Shown here: piece by piece, positions 47,422 through 57,431 of the stretch | Position numbering within the stretch: position 1 is the stretch's first letter | Layout: each line of letters opens with the position of its first letter | NCBI RefSeq assembly: GCF_007744675.1 | Contig: NZ_CP036269.1 | Span: 186,001-250,000, forward strand | From: Gimesia alba | GTDB taxonomy: Bacteria; Planctomycetota; Planctomycetia; Planctomycetales; Planctomycetaceae | Length of the DNA stretch: 64,000 nt | Direction of reading: 5' to 3' | Made by a program: the position numbers and the translations under genes | Notes under the pieces: generated by a model | Database searches by the model: none | Told to the model about the DNA's origin: nothing | The model's input: only the letters and a program-made list of their open reading frames with translations

Positions 47422-47877
47422 ATGATGTGCCCTTTTTGTCGTGACGGTGAGACGAAAGTAATTGATTCACGTTTGAGTCAACCTTTCAGTGTGCGCCGAC
47501 GACGAGAGTGCCTGGCCTGCGGAAAACGCTATACGACTTACGAAAAAATCGAAGAGTCACCGCTGAAAGTCATCAAGAAAGATGGCGCCCGTGTCCCCTT
47601 TGATCGCAATAAGATGCTCAAGGGAATTGAGACCGCCTGCTACAAACGACCCGTCAGCCCCGATGATATTGAATCCATCGTTTCACAGATTGAGGCCGAA
47701 ATCTACGAGAACTTTGATCGCGAAGTTCCCTCCCGTTTTATCGGTGAGCATGTTTCGTCCGTTTTGAAAAACGTCGATGGGGTGGCCTTTGTGCGATTCG
47801 CGTCCGTCTATCGCAACTTCACCGACGCCAACGATTTTGTGACGGAAATCCAGCCGATGCTGCGGACGGATGATTAA
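47422..47877 (+). CDS. nrdR: Transcriptional repressor NrdR
   Basis: A 151-residue zinc-ribbon and ATP-cone protein. I start it at the ATG at 47422 (an SD AGGAG lies ten bases before), since the usual MxCPxC opening begins here: C3/C6 and C30/C33 in [13 protein letters not shown] form the zinc ribbon. The ATP-cone starts near [25 protein letters not shown] and ends in [11 protein letters not shown]. NrdR senses dATP/ATP and represses ribonucleotide reductase genes. No nrd gene is in the window. It lies about 180 bases downstream of the small membrane protein. Confidence 0.94.
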   Translation: MMCPFCRDGETKVIDSRLSQPFSVRRRRECLACGKRYTTYEKIEESPLKVIKKDGARVPFDRNKMLKGIETACYKRPVSPDDIESIVSQIEAEIYENFDREVPSRFIGEHVSSVLKNVDGVAFVRFASVYRNFTDANDFVTEIQPMLRTDD

Positions 47878-47891
47878 CGCCGGTTACTTGA

Positions 47892-49316
47892 TCAGGCAAT
47901 AATCTCGGGAACCACATTGCCGGCGACCCCGGTAATCCGCATGTCGAGTCCCTGGAACTTGAACGTCAGTTGTTCGTGATCCATGCCCAGCAGATGCAGC
48001 AGCGTGGCATGAAAATCGTTGACGTGCATTGGATTTTCGGCGACGTTGAATCCGATCTCGTCGGTTTTGCCGAATGCGAATCCACGTTTCACGCCGCCGC
48101 CTGCCATCCAGACCGTGTAGGCATCTTTGTGGTGATCGCGGCCGGGTGCTTTGCGATCGCCCTGCACCATGGGTGTGCGACCGAATTCGGCACCCCAGAC
48201 GACCAGTGTGTCATCCAGCAGCCCGCGCTGTTTCAAATCCTGGATTAATGCGGCGATGGGTTGATCCACCTGTTTGCATTTCTTTTTCAGGCCATTCACC
48301 AGACTGCCGTGATGGTCCCATCCCTGATCGAAGAGTTGCACGAATCGCACGCCGCGCTCGACCAGTCGTCTGGCGAGCAGACAGTTATTCGCGAAGCTGG
48401 CTTTGCCCGGCTGGGTGCCGTACTGTTCGTGAATGTGTTTCGGCTCGCCCGAAATATCCATCAACTCGGGAACCGCTGACTGCATGCGGTAAGCCATTTC
48501 GTACTGATTGATCCGCGTCGCAATTTCGGGGTCACCAATATCGGCCAACTGGACTTTGTTTAAGTGATTCACGCTGTCGATGATCCGTTTACGATCTTCG
48601 CCCGTCATCCCTTTCGGGTTGGATAGAAACAGAACCGGATCTCCCGACGAGCGAAATTCGACACCCTGGTAGATGCTGGGCAGAAAGCCGCTGCCCCACA
48701 AACTGTTGCCGGCGCCTGCGACGTTGCCGGTAATCAAAACCACAAAGCCGGGCAGGTTGCTGTTTTCTGAACCGAGACCATAATTCACCCAGGAGCCCAG
48801 AGAAGGGCGACCAAAGCGGGAGAACCCGGTCTGGAAAAAAAGTTGGGCGGGCGCATGATTGAAGTGCTCGGTTTTCAGCGAATGGATCATACAGAGTTCG
48901 TCCGAGACCGATCCCAGGTGAGGCATCAACTCGGAAATTGGAATGCCGGCCTCTCCCTGTTGCTTGAAGGCAAACGGGCTGCCCATCAGTTTGGGTTGCT
49001 CGCGAATGAAGGCCAGCCGCAGTCCTTCCCAGAGCTTGTCGGGAACCAGCTCACCATCCAGTTCCTGCAGTTTGGGTTTCGCGTCATACAAGTCGAGGTG
49101 CGAAGGTGCTCCCACCATGTGCAGGAAGATCACATTTTTCGCTTTGGGAGTAAAATGCGATTTGCGGGCCGCCATTGGATTGGCACTGCTGGGTGTTTTC
49201 GCCAGCAGATCATTGGCCAAAAGTGAGGTCAGCGCAGCACCGCCGACTCCCATGCCGGCCCGTTGAAAAAATTCACGACGGGTATAATTCAGAAGTTGTT
49301 GCAAACGCTCGTTCAT
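47892..49316 (-). CDS. DUF1501 Tat protein
   Basis: A 474-residue protein of the alkaline-phosphatase-like fold, with a Tat signal ([15 protein letters not shown]). Motifs common in DUF1501: [65 protein letters not shown] and [17 protein letters not shown]. The family is very expanded in planctomycetes and nearly always follows a DUF1549/1553 cytochrome gene, as here: it starts two bases after that gene ends. The function of the pair is thought to be periplasmic oxidation of a carbon source but is unproven. Confidence 0.9.
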   Translation of the reverse strand: MNERLQQLLNYTRREFFQRAGMGVGGAALTSLLANDLLAKTPSSANPMAARKSHFTPKAKNVIFLHMVGAPSHLDLYDAKPKLQELDGELVPDKLWEGLRLAFIREQPKLMGSPFAFKQQGEAGIPISELMPHLGSVSDELCMIHSLKTEHFNHAPAQLFFQTGFSRFGRPSLGSWVNYGLGSENSNLPGFVVLITGNVAGAGNSLWGSGFLPSIYQGVEFRSSGDPVLFLSNPKGMTGEDRKRIIDSVNHLNKVQLADIGDPEIATRINQYEMAYRMQSAVPELMDISGEPKHIHEQYGTQPGKASFANNCLLARRLVERGVRFVQLFDQGWDHHGSLVNGLKKKCKQVDQPIAALIQDLKQRGLLDDTLVVWGAEFGRTPMVQGDRKAPGRDHHKDAYTVWMAGGGVKRGFAFGKTDEIGFNVAENPMHVNDFHATLLHLLGMDHEQLTFKFQGLDMRITGVAGNVVPEIIA

Positions 49317-49318
49317 GA

Positions 49319-51910
49319 TTATCCCTTCGTAATCGTTTCATCGAGATTCAGCAGAATGTTCGCGACATACAGCCAGGCCGCCATCCGCGAGGCACCGACG
49401 CCTTCCGGACGGTGATCGGCAGAAATCAGTTTCTGTGCCGCTTGAGGATGGTCCTGGAAATACTTTAATTCCTGCTGAAAGACTTTAGACAGGTGGTCGA
49501 GTTCCATTTGTTTTGCTTCACGGGCCACACACAGACGAAATGCATAGGCGATTCGTTCGCGGTCGCTCAGCTCGGTTCCCAGGCCTTTCGTTGCCAGTCG
49601 TTTCGCCAGACCGATGCCGATTTCCACATACGCAGGATCATTCAAAAGCGTAAGCGCCTGCAGCGGCGTATTCGTGCGCGAACGATTGATCACACAGGCT
49701 CCCCGGTCCGGGGCGTCGAAGTTGGTAAAACTGGGATAAGGGGCGCTGCGTCGCCATATGACGTACACGCCTCTACGATAGCGGTCTTCAGAAGTCGACG
49801 TGAGATACTTGGGCGCATTGCGACCGACGTGTCGCCAGAATCCCTGCGGCTGCGGTGGATAAATGGGCGGGCCTCCCATTTTGGTTGAGAGCAGCCCGCT
49901 GATCGCCAGGGCATTATCGCGAATGGTTTCGGCTGACAAACGGAGTCGGGGGCCGCGTGTATACAGTTTGTTATAAGGATCGGCTTCGAGCAATTCGGGC
50001 GTGATTTTTGCCGACTGCTGATAGGTGGCCGACATCACGATCAATTTGTGAATCTGTTTCATCGACCAGTTGTGTTCCATGAACTCGACCGCCAGCCAGT
50101 CCAGCAGTTCGGGATGCGTGGGCGGATCTCCCTGGCTGCCAAAGTCTTCCTGGGTAGCGACGATTCCCTGGCCGAAAAATTGAGACCACCAGCGATTGAC
50201 GGTCACGCGGGCGACCAGCGGATTCTCTTTCGCCACCAGCCACTTTGCAAATTCGAGTCGGCCTGGCGTGCCTTTAGTCTGCAAAGGATGCAGCGCTTCC
50301 GGCGTGTTTGGTGTGACTTCAGCGCCTTTGCTCAGGAAATTGCCCCGCTTGAAAATGTTGTTCATTCGCGGCTTTTCCATCTCCACCATCACTAGTGTGG
50401 AATCGGGCTCCAGGGTTTTTAGTTCGGTGCGGATCTGGTTGAGTTCGTTTTGCAGATCAGAGTAGGCGGGGTCCTGCTTTTGCTGAAACTGTGTCAGCGA
50501 TTTCTTTTGTTTGCCCGTTCGCTTTTCGGCTTCGATCCTTAAAATCTTTTGGATGGCGACGGGAACTTTGGCGCTCTCTTCGCTGTTCTCCAGCAAGGCG
50601 AGTGTCGTCTGTTCCCATTCGGGCACCGATTTCGCTAGTGCTTTCTCGCGGGCATTCAACTTTTTCTGCAGGGCGAGTCGCTGGCTGTTGAGTTCGTCTT
50701 TCGTCTTTTCTTCGGCTTTGCTTAAGGGCAACGCCAGCTTCGGGCCGGTGACATCAAAGGTTACACTTTTACCCACCTGTTCAACTTCCAGCGGCGTATT
50801 GTTGAAGAACGCAAAGATCTGGTAATAATCCTGCTGTGTGAAGGGATCATATTTATGGTTGTGGCACTGGGCACACTCAAACGTCGTTCCCAGCCAGACC
50901 AGCCCCGTGGTATTGACGCGGTCAAAGATCTGATTCACGCGATTCTCTTCCGGGTCCACGCCCGCTTCCACATTACAGGTGGTGCAACGATGAAAGCCGG
51001 TGGCAATTTTCTGGCTGAGCTTCGCCTGGGGAATCAGGTCGCCGGCGATCTGCTGAATCGTAAACTGATCAAAGGGGAGATCCTGATTGATGGAGTTAAT
51101 TACCCAGTCGCGATAGAGCCACATCTCACGTAGTTGATCCGCCTGAAATCCGTTCGAGTCGGCATAGCGGGCCAGGTCGAGCCATTGGCGGGCCCACTTT
51201 TCTCCATAACGCGGCGACTTGAGCAGACGATCAACATACTTTTCATAGGCCGCCGGTGACGGATCTTTTTCGAATGCGATCACCTCTTCCGGCGTAGGCG
51301 GCAGGCCGATCAGATCGAGGGAGACGCGTCGTAAGAGACGGGCGGGACTGGCTTGTGCCGCCTGAGTGTGAGGCGGCGTCTGCTGATTCAGTTTTTCGAC
51401 AACGTACGCATCGATCGGGTTGTTGATGCGGGCCGATCCCTGGATGGTGGGAACCGGGCTTTTGACCGGTGGCACGTAAGCCCAGTGTTTGGGGGCTTCT
51501 GATTCGGTGGGCCAGGTTGCGCCCTGATCGATCCACTGTTTCAGAATCTGGATTTCCTGTTTGGTGAGACGCTCACCAAAATCGGCGGGCGGCATCTGTT
51601 CTTTTTCGTCCTGAGTCGAAACGCGATGAATGAGCACACTCTGGTCGCTTTTTCCCACGATGATCGCCGGCTCGCCGGAATCGTTGCGGAGCAGAATGTT
51701 TTTGCGGTTTGTTAAACGCAGTCCCCCTTCGCGGGCATCGGGGCCATGGCAGTCCTGGCAATATTTGACAAACAGCGGACGCACCGATTTTTCAAAATCA
51801 ATCGGGGGCGCCGTTCCCGGCTTCTCCGCGGCAAGGGGCGCTGCCAGAGTAACGATACTTAAAATCGAGAACCCGACGATGAGAGTTCGTGGAACGAAAG
51901 AACCATACAT
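49319..51910 (-). CDS. PSCyt1/DUF1549/DUF1553 planctomycete cytochrome
   Basis: An 863-residue protein with a Sec signal (about 1-28), then a planctomycete cytochrome C domain ([17 protein letters not shown], haem motif CQDCH), followed by DUF1549 ([47 protein letters not shown]), a second CAQCH motif ([18 protein letters not shown]) and DUF1553 ([22 protein letters not shown]-type). Such proteins are co-transcribed with DUF1501 proteins, as here. They are tied to sugar or polymer catabolism by genome context only. Confidence 0.9.
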   Translation of the reverse strand: MYGSFVPRTLIVGFSILSIVTLAAPLAAEKPGTAPPIDFEKSVRPLFVKYCQDCHGPDAREGGLRLTNRKNILLRNDSGEPAIIVGKSDQSVLIHRVSTQDEKEQMPPADFGERLTKQEIQILKQWIDQGATWPTESEAPKHWAYVPPVKSPVPTIQGSARINNPIDAYVVEKLNQQTPPHTQAAQASPARLLRRVSLDLIGLPPTPEEVIAFEKDPSPAAYEKYVDRLLKSPRYGEKWARQWLDLARYADSNGFQADQLREMWLYRDWVINSINQDLPFDQFTIQQIAGDLIPQAKLSQKIATGFHRCTTCNVEAGVDPEENRVNQIFDRVNTTGLVWLGTTFECAQCHNHKYDPFTQQDYYQIFAFFNNTPLEVEQVGKSVTFDVTGPKLALPLSKAEEKTKDELNSQRLALQKKLNAREKALAKSVPEWEQTTLALLENSEESAKVPVAIQKILRIEAEKRTGKQKKSLTQFQQKQDPAYSDLQNELNQIRTELKTLEPDSTLVMVEMEKPRMNNIFKRGNFLSKGAEVTPNTPEALHPLQTKGTPGRLEFAKWLVAKENPLVARVTVNRWWSQFFGQGIVATQEDFGSQGDPPTHPELLDWLAVEFMEHNWSMKQIHKLIVMSATYQQSAKITPELLEADPYNKLYTRGPRLRLSAETIRDNALAISGLLSTKMGGPPIYPPQPQGFWRHVGRNAPKYLTSTSEDRYRRGVYVIWRRSAPYPSFTNFDAPDRGACVINRSRTNTPLQALTLLNDPAYVEIGIGLAKRLATKGLGTELSDRERIAYAFRLCVAREAKQMELDHLSKVFQQELKYFQDHPQAAQKLISADHRPEGVGASRMAAWLYVANILLNLDETITKG

Positions 51911-52247
51911 ACGCGTTCAATCCCTATCAGGCCGTACCACAAAGACTGCAATAATCTCGAGGCGTACCTGGTGAGACAATTGAAAGTATTGCCGGTCCGT
52001 CGGAACCGCCGAAATCGGGGGACGGTAGCCAGACACCACTGTCTGACGGGCTGAAATTTGTTGGGAGAGTTTGTGTGGTTGATCTTTCTACATAAGAAAA
52101 ATCAAGGATTCAGAATAACGGTAAATCGCAGGAATTTCAAGTTTTTCTATCAAAACAGTCTGATGTGATCGACTTTTAATCCGCGTAAAGCATTATTTAT
52201 AAAGAGGATAGGGTGAGCCCCGTTGGTGCGGGGCTCTGTGGCCTTGA
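51911..52247. other. Gap between the DUF1549/1553 and sulfatase genes
   Basis: 337 bases without a recognised gene. It contains the promoter region of the DUF1549/1553 operon (not confidently located), a short CAGACA/TGTCTG palindrome near 52033, and the sulfatase terminator at 52215-52236. Confidence 0.4.
52215..52236 (-). terminator. Terminator of the sulfatase gene
   Basis: A perfect 8-bp GC-rich stem (GAGCCCCG/CGGGGCTC) with a 6-base loop, twelve bases beyond the sulfatase stop at 52248. The tract after the stem on the minus strand is only moderately T-rich. Confidence 0.6.
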
Positions 52248-53906
52248 TCAAGATTTCGCTTTGGCGCGTTTTTTGGCGGGCTTCTTCATTTTTTGTGCCG
52301 ATGTCCCCGCTTTGAAGATATCGACCGCGCCGTTGTTCTCTTGAGGTTTACCGGGCGTCGAACGTCCTTTGTCGGCGTAACTCTGCAGCAACGCTGTTAA
52401 TTCTTTAACGACCTCGGGGTGTTCTGCCTGCACGTTCTTCTGTTCTCCCACATCGGCGTTTAGATCATACAACTGAATCGCGGGGAGGCCACTCAGATCA
52501 TCTTTGCCTGGCTTGGGAAAACTCCAGCCTCCCGAACCCGGGCAGAGTTCCAGCTTCCAGTGATCTTTGCGAATGGAAAATGCGCCGCGAATCGAATGAT
52601 GGACGGCGGCTTCACGCAGTGGTTTGGTTGCCGTGCCTTCCATCGCGGGCAGGATGCTGACACTGTCGACGCCCGCGGATTCAGGCAGCTTTGCTCCGAC
52701 GATGTCGGCGGCGGTCGCCATCAGATCGGTCAGGCACGTCAGCTGGTCCGAGTGAGTTCCCGCTTTAATATGGGCGGGCCAGTTGGCGATGAACGGGACG
52801 CGGTGTCCGCCTTCATAAATGTCGGCTTTGTGACCGCGGAATTGATAACTGGGAGAATGGTCTTTGTCGGTCATCTCTTTGAAGTTGGCGGCCGGCGAAC
52901 AGCCATTGTCGGCGGTGAAAATGACCAGCGTATTCTTATCGATGCCTTGCGCTTTGAGAGCCCGCATCACCTGGCCGACGGTGTCATCCACCTGCATCAC
53001 GAAATCACAGTAGGCATTGATGCCACTTTTCCCCTGCCATTTCGGCGTGGGAAGGATCGGCGTGTGCGGTGCATTCAGTGGGAAATAAATGAAGAACGGT
53101 TTTCCTTTTTTCGCTGCCGCAGCATGCTCGTCGATAATCTCTACGGTTTTCTCGGTAATGCGGGGCAACACGTCGATGGCTTCGAAATCTTTGTGCGCGG
53201 GGCCTTCGCGAAAGAAGGCTTTGGTGACGGTGGGAATGCCCTGGCTCTTGTTGTTTTCAATATAAACGTAAGGAGGCATGTCGAGCGATGCACTGATGCC
53301 GAAGAAGTAATCGAAGCCGACGCTGTTAGGACCGTTCTGGATCGGTTTCGAGTAATCGACTTCCCAGCCGGGATTCGTTTTTTTGTTGAAGGATTGTTCG
53401 GTCGCGATGCCTCCCTGCTTGAGCGTCCAGTCCATACCCAGATGCCACTTGCCCACACAGGCAGTATAGTAACCATGTTGCTTCAGCATTTCGGGAACGG
53501 TCAACCGGTCGGGTTCAATCAGGCGTCGGGACAGTCCCCAGAGTACGCCGCTTTTCAAACGTGAGCGCCAGTTATACCGGCCCGTCAAAATTCCGTACCG
53601 GGTAGGCGTACAGACCGACGAACTGGAATGCGCGTCAGTAAAAATCATGCCGCCGTGCGCCAACTGATCCAGATTCGGTGTGGCAATTTTACATTCCGGG
53701 TTCAATGCCCGGATATCGCCGTAGCCCATGTCGTCAGCCAGGATGTAGATGATATTGGGATCGTTTGATTTTTCTGCTGCATCGGCTGACGCAGTGCAGC
53801 ACAGCGTGAACATCCCGCAGGCGAGAGTCAGTGCGGCAGTGAGAAACAGAAAACCCGAGGTGCGGGTTCTGGCAGAGAAAGCGAGCGAGACTTTGGCAGA
53901 CGGCAT
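52248..53906 (-). CDS. S1-family sulfatase
   Basis: A 552-residue exported sulfatase with a signal-like stretch (about 18-44). The metal site is YILADDMGYGD (D58, D59) and the formylglycine motif is C99-T-P-T-R103 in SSSSVCTPTRYGILTGRY, so an active enzyme is expected after conversion of the cysteine. TADNGCSPAANF supplies the second metal site. It removes sulfate from sulfated sugars, typical for marine planctomycetes. Its promoter is nearly identical to that of the Gfo/Idh gene. The basic tail (KKPAKKRAKAKS) is unusual. It has its own terminator. Confidence 0.92.
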   Translation of the reverse strand: MPSAKVSLAFSARTRTSGFLFLTAALTLACGMFTLCCTASADAAEKSNDPNIIYILADDMGYGDIRALNPECKIATPNLDQLAHGGMIFTDAHSSSSVCTPTRYGILTGRYNWRSRLKSGVLWGLSRRLIEPDRLTVPEMLKQHGYYTACVGKWHLGMDWTLKQGGIATEQSFNKKTNPGWEVDYSKPIQNGPNSVGFDYFFGISASLDMPPYVYIENNKSQGIPTVTKAFFREGPAHKDFEAIDVLPRITEKTVEIIDEHAAAAKKGKPFFIYFPLNAPHTPILPTPKWQGKSGINAYCDFVMQVDDTVGQVMRALKAQGIDKNTLVIFTADNGCSPAANFKEMTDKDHSPSYQFRGHKADIYEGGHRVPFIANWPAHIKAGTHSDQLTCLTDLMATAADIVGAKLPESAGVDSVSILPAMEGTATKPLREAAVHHSIRGAFSIRKDHWKLELCPGSGGWSFPKPGKDDLSGLPAIQLYDLNADVGEQKNVQAEHPEVVKELTALLQSYADKGRSTPGKPQENNGAVDIFKAGTSAQKMKKPAKKRAKAKS

Positions 53907-53947
53907 GGTGGTTCCTCAGAGAATATGTTGCGTGGTATGTTTTCTTC

Positions 53948-53976
53948 AGTATCAACCAACGGGACCGCAGGGTCAA
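53948..53976 (-). promoter_or_regulatory. Promoter of the sulfatase, shared design with the Gfo/Idh promoter
   Basis: On the minus strand TTGACC (53976-53971) and GATACT (53953-53948), exactly 17 bases apart. The spacer has GGTCnCGTTG in common with the promoter at 57057-57085, as does the GAATT before the -35. The implied leader is about 35 bases. Confidence 0.7.
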
Positions 53977-54054
53977 GCAATTCATCACACGAATCAGCTT
54001 TGATTCAGGGGGATCGCATGAATCAAAATCGAAAAAAGGAGTCGCGCTGTCATG

Positions 54055-55401
54055 TCACTTCAACTCTTTGATATATAGATTGCGAAACTCTACGGGATCG
54101 TTGTGATGCTGCAGGGCAATCGGACCTCTGGCAGGAATCCCCGGAAGCTGTGCTTCAGTGATGACGGTGGTTCCGTTGAGGACGACTGTCACGCGATCGC
54201 CGCGCATCGTAATTTCGAAGCGGTTCCATTGACCGAGTGGACGATCTGCGTTTTTGATGGGGATACAGGCGCGGCGGACTTCCGGCGGCATCGTCTTGTC
54301 GGTGCGGTAGCCGTTGATTTCGCCGGAGCCGAGAACCTGGCTCCAGATGTTGAGCTGTGCTCTCGTACTGCCACGGAGATAAATGCCGCTGTCACCGGCG
54401 TCGAGATGCGGGCGGGTGACGCGTTTGCGGGGATTGTCTTCCTGCATCAAAAAATCGCCGTTGAACAGCACGATGGGGTGCGGCTTCAGTTCTGGCTCAA
54501 CCGGCAGACGCCAGTCGGCGATCAGGATAAAGTCGCCGAATTCGTCCTTGGTCCAGAGGTCGCGGTCCGTTCGCTTCTTCGACTCGGCTTTGCCGTCGTA
54601 GTGAATTTCGCCGTCGTGCGCGACCCAATGTCCCTTATGCCCTGGTAGATGCTTCCAGCCGGCAAACGAGACTCCGTCGAACAGCGACACAAAGCCTTCG
54701 TCGGACTGGGCGATTTTCTCCGGCGGCGGGTTACTCGACGGCAATTCGCGAATGCGGATGTTGCGAAAATGCACTTCGGTGTGTTCCGCCTGCAGGCCGA
54801 TAAATCCTTTGACGAGACTCGTCTGTTTCGCGCGCGTGACCACCTTCCCATTGACGGCCAGTTCCACCGTACCGTCCTTTGTTGTGAGCACGTACTGGTT
54901 CCACTGGCCGGCCGGTTTACAGCGTTTTTCGAGTGCGCGGGCCCGCGCGGTGCTCCCTTTCTTGTCGGGATCGGTCAGCGGCACGAGCGACGCACCGCGA
55001 ATTCCAAACAGACTCCCATGATCGTCGTCGAACAACTGGGCTTCGATGGCACGCGGATACGGGGCACCAATCTGCGGCAGTGCATCGGCATGGAAGAACA
55101 GACCGGAGTTGCCGCCGGGTTTTTCGTGCCGCCATTCCAGTTCCAGCACATAGTTCTCGTACATCCGATCGGTTCGAAGAAAGCAGCGTGGCTCCCCCGT
55201 ACAAACGATGGTACCGTCTTGCACCTGCCAGGTGTCTGGCGCGCCGTTGACGTTGACCCAGCCAGAGAGATCCCGGCCGTTGAACAGCGCCGTTCCTGCA
55301 GCGGGCTCGGCAGCTTGCACTGGGGCATTCGTCAGGAAGAGCGAGATGAGGCACAAGCCTAGCAGCTTAACCCCGGCGTTGATTCGTACGTTACTCTGCA
55401 T
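54055..55401 (-). CDS. Tandem DUF1080 (3-keto-disaccharide hydrolase-like) protein
   Basis: A 448-residue exported protein, signal at about 10-30. It carries two copies of the DUF1080 lectin-like beta sandwich: one beginning GTALFNGRDLSGWVNVNG (about 36-53) and one beginning SLFDGVSFAGWKHLPG (about 238-253), each ending in FRNIRIREL or FRNLYIKEL. DUF1080 proteins include 3-keto-glucoside hydrolases or carbohydrate-binding modules. It is 63 bases downstream of the Gfo/Idh gene on the same strand, so the two probably share a transcript and a sugar substrate. Confidence 0.85.
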   Translation of the reverse strand: MQSNVRINAGVKLLGLCLISLFLTNAPVQAAEPAAGTALFNGRDLSGWVNVNGAPDTWQVQDGTIVCTGEPRCFLRTDRMYENYVLELEWRHEKPGGNSGLFFHADALPQIGAPYPRAIEAQLFDDDHGSLFGIRGASLVPLTDPDKKGSTARARALEKRCKPAGQWNQYVLTTKDGTVELAVNGKVVTRAKQTSLVKGFIGLQAEHTEVHFRNIRIRELPSSNPPPEKIAQSDEGFVSLFDGVSFAGWKHLPGHKGHWVAHDGEIHYDGKAESKKRTDRDLWTKDEFGDFILIADWRLPVEPELKPHPIVLFNGDFLMQEDNPRKRVTRPHLDAGDSGIYLRGSTRAQLNIWSQVLGSGEINGYRTDKTMPPEVRRACIPIKNADRPLGQWNRFEITMRGDRVTVVLNGTTVITEAQLPGIPARGPIALQHHNDPVEFRNLYIKELK

Positions 55402-55464
55402 TCGTTCCGCGTCCTTTATGATATCTCAAACCAGGTGGTAGTCATCAGCAATCATCAATTGTCA

Positions 55465-56952
55465 TTACGACGTTTCCGGCGGCTTGCCATCGATCCATGG
55501 GCCGGCAAGCTTCTGATATTCGGGCGGGTACATCACACTGCCGGTGTCTCCCGCGTGCCAGCCGGGCACATGGCGCGGTTTGACTTCTGCCTTGGAAAGC
55601 TGCTCCCAACCGTCTGCCCAGCTGCTGTTGCCGTCGCTGACCTTGCCGGCGCGATCGACGTGGAATACCTTGCCTTCGCGATAGCTGCGCACGGCCAGAT
55701 TGACGAGCATCACTGCGGCTGCCGCCAGTTCCGGATCGTTATTAACCGATGTGGGCTTGCCCGAGCGGATGGCGTCGAGCCAGTTCGCGCAGTGCGTCGA
55801 CACGATATCGAGTTCGGTTTTCGCATGGAATGTCTCGGGCTTGAGTTTGCTGTTCAGAGTCACCTGCGGTCGTTCGGGCACAAATTCGAACGAACATTTG
55901 CCGCTGTTGCCCGAACAGCTCTTGTCGAACAACAGCAGTCCGTTGTGGCCGCGGATGATGTGATCCAGCTTGCGTTCCTCGCTGACCATGGTGCTGCTGA
56001 CCAGTCCCTGCACACCTTCGTGAAAGTCGGCGATGATCGACGCTACGTCGGTGACTTGACGATGGTCGTATTCAAAAAAGATCCCGCCACCACCGACCAC
56101 GCGGCCGGGCTTGCGGAGTCCCGTGGCTTTCAGCATGCCGGTCACACGATGTACGAACAGGTCGGAGAACATGCCGTATCCGAAGGCCCAGTAGCAACGC
56201 CATTGCCCGAAGAGTTCACGGTCGAACGGCACATCGGGATGAAAGCCCTCGTCCACACCGAGGAAGCGGCGGAAGTCGACGGTTTTCGGCGTCATTTCTT
56301 TGGTAATCAGGTTATGCCGAGACATGCCGAACTTGCCGTTACGAGCACACTCGGTCTGAAACTGGACGACTTTGCCCAGCAGGCCAGCGTCGATTTTTTC
56401 GCGGGCCATGTCCCACACAGGCGCACTGGTCGATTGCACGCCGACCTGCATCACGCGGTCGCTGGCTTTCCACGCAGCGACCACCTCTGCGCCTTCCTCG
56501 ACCGTGTGAGTCATCGGCTTTTCGCAATAAACGTGCTTGCCCGCAGCGAGTGCATCCAGCGTGATTCGGGCGTGCCAGTGATCGGGCGTGGCGATGACGA
56601 CCGCGTCGATGTCCTTATCGCCCAGCAACTCGCGATGATCGACGTGCGTGGTTGGTGTGACGCCGGTCTGTTCCTTGATGTAGTCCACAAAGCGTTGGCG
56701 ATGCACCGAGTACACATCGGCGACGGAAACGAGGTCGATATTGCGACCCAGTTCGCGGAGCTTGACGAGCTTCTTCGTGAGCGTGTTGAAGCCGCGATTA
56801 CCTGCACCAATCACGCCGATCCGTAACCGCCCGTTGGCTCCGGCCGCTCGTGTCTTTGCGGCCCCCGCCAGCAAACTTGCCGCGGCGCCGGACGTAGCGC
56901 TGGTCTTGATGAACTCGCGTCGTGATACGTTTGATTCAGTTGGTTCAGTCAT
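55465..56952 (-). CDS. Tat-exported Gfo/Idh/MocA oxidoreductase
   Basis: A 495-residue NAD(P)-dependent oxidoreductase with a Tat signal (SRREFIKTSATSGAAASLL, R11-R12). The Rossmann motif is RIGVIGAGNRG, and the EKP motif occurs in HVYCEKPMTHTVEEG. Exported Gfo/Idh proteins are frequent in planctomycetes and may oxidise or open sugars or myo-inositol-like compounds, with the cofactor carried along. Near the DUF1080 gene the reaction could be 3-keto formation or cleavage. The promoter at 57057-57085 sits about 100 bases upstream of the start. Confidence 0.88.
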   Translation of the reverse strand: MTEPTESNVSRREFIKTSATSGAAASLLAGAAKTRAAGANGRLRIGVIGAGNRGFNTLTKKLVKLRELGRNIDLVSVADVYSVHRQRFVDYIKEQTGVTPTTHVDHRELLGDKDIDAVVIATPDHWHARITLDALAAGKHVYCEKPMTHTVEEGAEVVAAWKASDRVMQVGVQSTSAPVWDMAREKIDAGLLGKVVQFQTECARNGKFGMSRHNLITKEMTPKTVDFRRFLGVDEGFHPDVPFDRELFGQWRCYWAFGYGMFSDLFVHRVTGMLKATGLRKPGRVVGGGGIFFEYDHRQVTDVASIIADFHEGVQGLVSSTMVSEERKLDHIIRGHNGLLLFDKSCSGNSGKCSFEFVPERPQVTLNSKLKPETFHAKTELDIVSTHCANWLDAIRSGKPTSVNNDPELAAAAVMLVNLAVRSYREGKVFHVDRAGKVSDGNSSWADGWEQLSKAEVKPRHVPGWHAGDTGSVMYPPEYQKLAGPWIDGKPPETS

Positions 56953-57251
56953 TACTCAATTCTCCAAATTACGGTTGAGCCAGTCCGCTTTTTGCTGACC
57001 ATGGATGAAAACAGGGGCGATGCTGAATATAAATCAACTTCGATATGAATTCTTTCAGTATCAGGCAACGAGACCTCCGGGTCAAGTAATTCGTGCAGGG
57101 GACCGGGGATGACTGCCATTTACCTTCGCCTGCGGCCCGCTGTGGCAGGAGAATCTTAATAGAGCTGTTCTGTGAGCCCGCTTTCGTTTTAGAGACGAGT
57201 ACTAGTTAGTTGTTCAGTTTACGCTGGACGAACCTGGGAGGAGTTTTCATA
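56953..57251. other. Divergent gap with promoter region
   Basis: 299 bases with the Gfo/Idh promoter at 57057-57085 on the minus strand. The rightward promoter of the 57252 unit must be here as well but could not be identified. Confidence 0.4.
57057..57085 (-). promoter_or_regulatory. Promoter of the Gfo/Idh-DUF1080 operon
   Basis: TTGACC (57085-57080) and GATACT (57062-57057) on the minus strand with a 17-base spacer sharing GGTCnCGTTG and the flanking bases with the sulfatase promoter. The implied leader is about 98 bases. Confidence 0.7.
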
Positions 57252-57305
57252 ATGAAATGGATTAATACTGCTCCCGGATGTTTAGAAATGTGCAGATGTG
57301 ACTGA
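57252..57305 (+). CDS. Possible 17-residue leader peptide
   Basis: An ATG at 57252 stands eight bases behind GGGAGGAG, a near-perfect ribosome site. The frame encodes MKWINTAPGCLEMCRCD and stops at 57305, with three cysteines. One base or less beyond it starts a hairpin (57306-57338). It may be a leader peptide for the gene at 57432, or the remains of a longer gene. Confidence 0.4.
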   Translation: MKWINTAPGCLEMCRCD

Positions 57306-57404
57306 TGCATCCGGTCGTGCAGAAATCTTCAGGATGCAGCGCACCCAATCCTGTCAATCAACGCGGGCCCGGACTTACTGGAGAGATAGAACTTTTCCTA
57401 TCTC
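57306..57404 (+). promoter_or_regulatory. Two hairpins in the leader of the thioredoxin-HEAT gene
   Basis: TGCATCC/GGATGCA at 57306-57312 and 57332-57338 (7 bp, loop of 19), and GAGATAG/CTATCTC at 57383-57389 and 57398-57404 (7 bp, loop of 8). The second ends 27 bases before the ATG at 57432. With the leader ORF they look like an attenuator or an anti-attenuator layout, but this is inference. Confidence 0.4.
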
Positions 57405-57431
57405 ACCAGGCAACGCATAACGAGATGGATC

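Noticed and set aside
52020-52060. CAGACA/TGTCTG palindrome as another member of the 0-2.8 kb repeat family
   Set aside because: The similarity is limited to a few bases and could be chance.
52560-53564. A 334-codon frame opposite the sulfatase
   Set aside because: Shadow of a real gene on the other strand; composition but no motif.
55435-56826. A 463-codon open frame on the plus strand opposite the Gfo/Idh gene
   Set aside because: It is the shadow of the Gfo/Idh gene, which has clear motifs and a Tat signal. The plus-strand frame shows no domain and no ribosome site.
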